The translations under genes and the position numbers were made by a program. Shown one piece after another: positions 50,450 to 51,849 of a stretch of 51,849 nucleotides of DNA. The first letter of the stretch is position 1, and each line of letters begins with the position of its first letter. The notes beneath the pieces were generated by a model. The model did no database searches, had not been told where the DNA came from, and saw only the letters and a list, made by a program, of their open reading frames with translations. The DNA lies in contig BMUX01000031.1 in NCBI GenBank assembly GCA_014650415.1, positions 1-51,849 on the forward strand, written 5' to 3'. The DNA is from Streptomyces spiroverticillatus. GTDB lineage: Bacteria > Actinomycetota > Actinomycetes > Streptomycetales > Streptomycetaceae.

Positions 50450-51139
50450 ATGCGCGTACGCACACTGGGAACCCTGGCCACGTCGACAGTCGTAATCGCG
50501 GTACTGCTGGCCCCCGGAGCGCAGGCCGCCGGACCGGCCGGAAACCCGCACGGCGCAGTGGGTGATGTGCTGGTGATGCCGGTGCAGGACGTCCTCAAGG
50601 CTCTGCCGGTGGCCCCAGAGTCGCGTGCTGGGTATGAGCGCACGAAGTTCAAGCACTGGGTGGACAGCGACAAGGACGGCTGCAACACGAGGGCCGAGGT
50701 CCTCCTGGCCGAGGCGTTCGTGCCGCCGGAGAAGGGGGCCAAGTGCAAGCTGTACGGCGGTGAGTGGTGGTCGCTGTACGACAACACGTACGTCGGCGAC
50801 CCAGGCAAGATCGACATTGATCACATGGTGCCCCTGGCCGAGGCGTGGAACTCCGGTGCCTCCGGCTGGACAGCCGGACAGCGGGAGGCGTACGCCAACG
50901 ACCTCAGCGACGACCGCTCCCTGATTGCCGTGTCCGCCGCCACGAACCGGGCCAAGGCGGACAAGGACCCCACCACCTGGATGCCCCCGTCCGAGGCCGC
51001 GCACTGCGCATACCTGACCGACTGGGTGGCCACCAAACTCCGCTGGGGCCTGACCGTCGACAAGGACGAAGCCAACGCCCTCGCCCAGATCGGCGTCACC
51101 TGCTCCAACCCGCCCCTCAAGGTCACCCTCGCCCGCTGA
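50450..51139 (+). CDS. Secreted HNH-family nuclease (DUF1524 / GmrSD C-terminal type)
   Basis: 229 aa. Signal peptide MRVRTLGTLATSTVVIAVLL APGAQA. Conserved blocks: YERTKFKHWVDSDKDGCNTR, then GKIDIDHMVPLAEAWNSGAS with the catalytic-type Asp124-His125, and DRSLIAVSAATNRAKADKDP TTWMPP with the Asn typical of HNH nucleases. Two Cys pairs suit an extracellular enzyme. Probably degrades external DNA for nutrition or competition. It is near the CRISPR locus but secreted, so a role in CRISPR immunity is unlikely. Ribosome-binding site GAGGGGAGGGA. Monocistronic. Confidence 0.9.
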   Translation: MRVRTLGTLATSTVVIAVLLAPGAQAAGPAGNPHGAVGDVLVMPVQDVLKALPVAPESRAGYERTKFKHWVDSDKDGCNTRAEVLLAEAFVPPEKGAKCKLYGGEWWSLYDNTYVGDPGKIDIDHMVPLAEAWNSGASGWTAGQREAYANDLSDDRSLIAVSAATNRAKADKDPTTWMPPSEAAHCAYLTDWVATKLRWGLTVDKDEANALAQIGVTCSNPPLKVTLAR

Positions 51140-51288
51140 CCCCCAGCAACACGAAGGCCGTCTGCACCCGCCTGCACCCCTCTCCGGCGGGCACAGACGA
51201 CCCGTCACACCCGCACCGAACAGCCATCCTTCCGCGCAACAGCCGACTGCCCGCTCCCACGTCTCCGACGTCACGACACGGTGATCAC

Positions 51289-51474
51289 ATGCTCCCCCGC
51301 CTCCGCCAAACGCTGCCCCTGGCGCTGCTCCTGCTGTGCGCCGTCACGACGACGAGCTGCGTCTCCGTACCCTCCGCCCCGGCAGCACCCCCGGCCCCCG
51401 CTCCCCAGCTTCAACAAGTGCGGGTGCTCCCGGCGTGGCCTACCCCGGTCGAACCGCGCGCCCACTCAACCTGA
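51289..51474 (+). CDS. Small putative lipoprotein, 61 aa
   Basis: ATG 51289: MLPRLRQTLPLALLLLCAVT TTSCVSVPSAP. A lipoprotein signal with lipobox TTSC (Cys24), then a short Pro/Ala-rich tail ending PVEPRAHST. It would be a lipid-anchored peptide of about 38 residues. No family. An alternative overlapping frame from GTG 51281 is less protein-like. Confidence 0.55.
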   Translation: MLPRLRQTLPLALLLLCAVTTTSCVSVPSAPAAPPAPAPQLQQVRVLPAWPTPVEPRAHST

Positions 51475-51513
51475 GACATCTCAGAAACGGCCCACAACCG
51501 GCATCCGCAGGGA

Positions 51514-51657
51514 TCACAGCTCCTCAGCCCACCGACACCACGCTTTGAACGTCAGTAGCCGTGTTGGGCCCAGGATGGCGATCTGCCCGCGCAGATCCTC
51601 CACCCGAGTGCGTGAAACCGAAGCCCTGGCCCGCAGCCGTTCCACCAGAGACGCCAT
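51514..51657 (-). CDS. Small coiled-coil protein, possibly truncated, 47 aa
   Basis: Minus strand from ATG 51657: MASLVERLRARASVSRTRVE, DLRGQIAILGPTRLLTFKAW CRWAEEL. The start resembles small coiled-coil proteins encoded beside Streptomyces transposases (xxLVERLRARA...RVExLR). After ILGPT the sequence changes character, so it may be truncated by an insertion. The start overlaps a GAGGTGAC ribosome-binding site. Confidence 0.45.
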   Translation of the reverse strand: MASLVERLRARASVSRTRVEDLRGQIAILGPTRLLTFKAWCRWAEEL

Positions 51658-51752
51658 CAGTCACCTCCATCACGCGAGTCGGCAGTCCCACCAACCTGCA
51701 ATACCCGTAGGCGAGTTGGTAGGCACTCCACCTCATACTGTAGGAGAAGATC

Positions 51753-51849
51753 ATGAAAGGCGGCCAATACATCGCAGCAATGCCCAACAAGACAAATTGG
51801 GATCATGCGGCTCCCCAGCGGACTCCGAGTGCTGAAGCTGAGCAGCCAG
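51753..51849 (+). CDS. Start of a gene running off the right edge
   Basis: ATG 51753 preceded by TAGGAGAAG, a strong ribosome-binding site. MKGGQYIAAMPNKTNWDHAA PQRTPSAEAEQP continues open to the window end. Lower GC than its neighbours. Product unknown. Confidence 0.45.
   Translation, partial: MKGGQYIAAMPNKTNWDHAAPQRTPSAEAEQP

Noticed and set aside
50450..51139. Secreted HNH nuclease as a CRISPR-Cas or restriction component
   Set aside because: It has a clear signal peptide and its own terminator-insulated unit, so an intracellular defence role is unlikely.

Overview
The window is high-GC actinomycete DNA, almost certainly Streptomyces. It carries chaplins, rodlins, a spore-associated protein (SapA type), a DUF5949-type gene and Streptomyces-style transposases. 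The density of broken insertion sequences, the two plasmid/phage-type primase-helicase modules and the lack of housekeeping genes suggest a chromosome arm or a large (linear) plasmid. No telomere or partition genes are visible, so I cannot choose between these.

Layout. 1-4.2 kb is an IS graveyard: an IS5-family 5' part, an IS256 remnant, a frameshifted IS3 element and an apparently intact IS110 element. 4.2-9.1 kb holds a secreted GH27 alpha-galactosidase, a small secreted protein and a secreted reprolysin-like metalloprotease on either side of a roughly 900-bp gene-poor stretch. 9.7-14.6 kb holds a serine resolvase, a sigma-B/F/G-type sigma factor, a MarR regulator, a STAS anti-anti-sigma protein and a B12-binding protein whose N-terminus is fused in frame to a transposase fragment. 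14.7-26.2 kb is a cell-surface island: three chaplins (one with three chaplin domains and a LAXTG-type sorting signal, one without cysteines), a divergent rodlin pair, several tiny secreted proteins and a second metalloprotease. It is bracketed by two decayed Tn3-family transposase fragments.

26.3-40.2 kb contains SapA, a STAS protein, and two paralogous replication-like modules at 29.0-31.5 kb (+) and 35.8-38.3 kb (-). Each has a short coupled leader ORF, a P4/D5-type primase-helicase and a small partner protein. Each is surrounded by its own paired-heptamer repeats: AGTCGCT-N2-AGTCGCT for module 1 and AGGGGCT-N2-AGGGGCT for module 2. The geometry is the same and only two bases of the heptamer differ. 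A third rodlin, an SGNH esterase and an IS4-family element, which interrupts the module 2 repeats with a 10-bp target duplication, lie between the modules. An ECF-like sigma operon follows.

41.4-49.8 kb is a compact type I-U (I-G) CRISPR-Cas interference locus: csb1/cas7, csb2/cas5-cas6, cas3 with a C-terminal HD domain, and a cas8-like gene. It is followed after 15 bp by an array of about 25 repeats. There is no cas1, cas2 or cas4. The repeat flanks are conserved but the 5-nt hairpin loop differs from repeat to repeat, which is very unusual. The right end has a broken small gene, a secreted HNH nuclease, a small lipoprotein and a gene running off the edge.

The best candidates for something undescribed are the loop-variable CRISPR array, the twin primase modules with orthogonal iterons, and the small secreted proteins with LGGLP-type tails among the chaplins.
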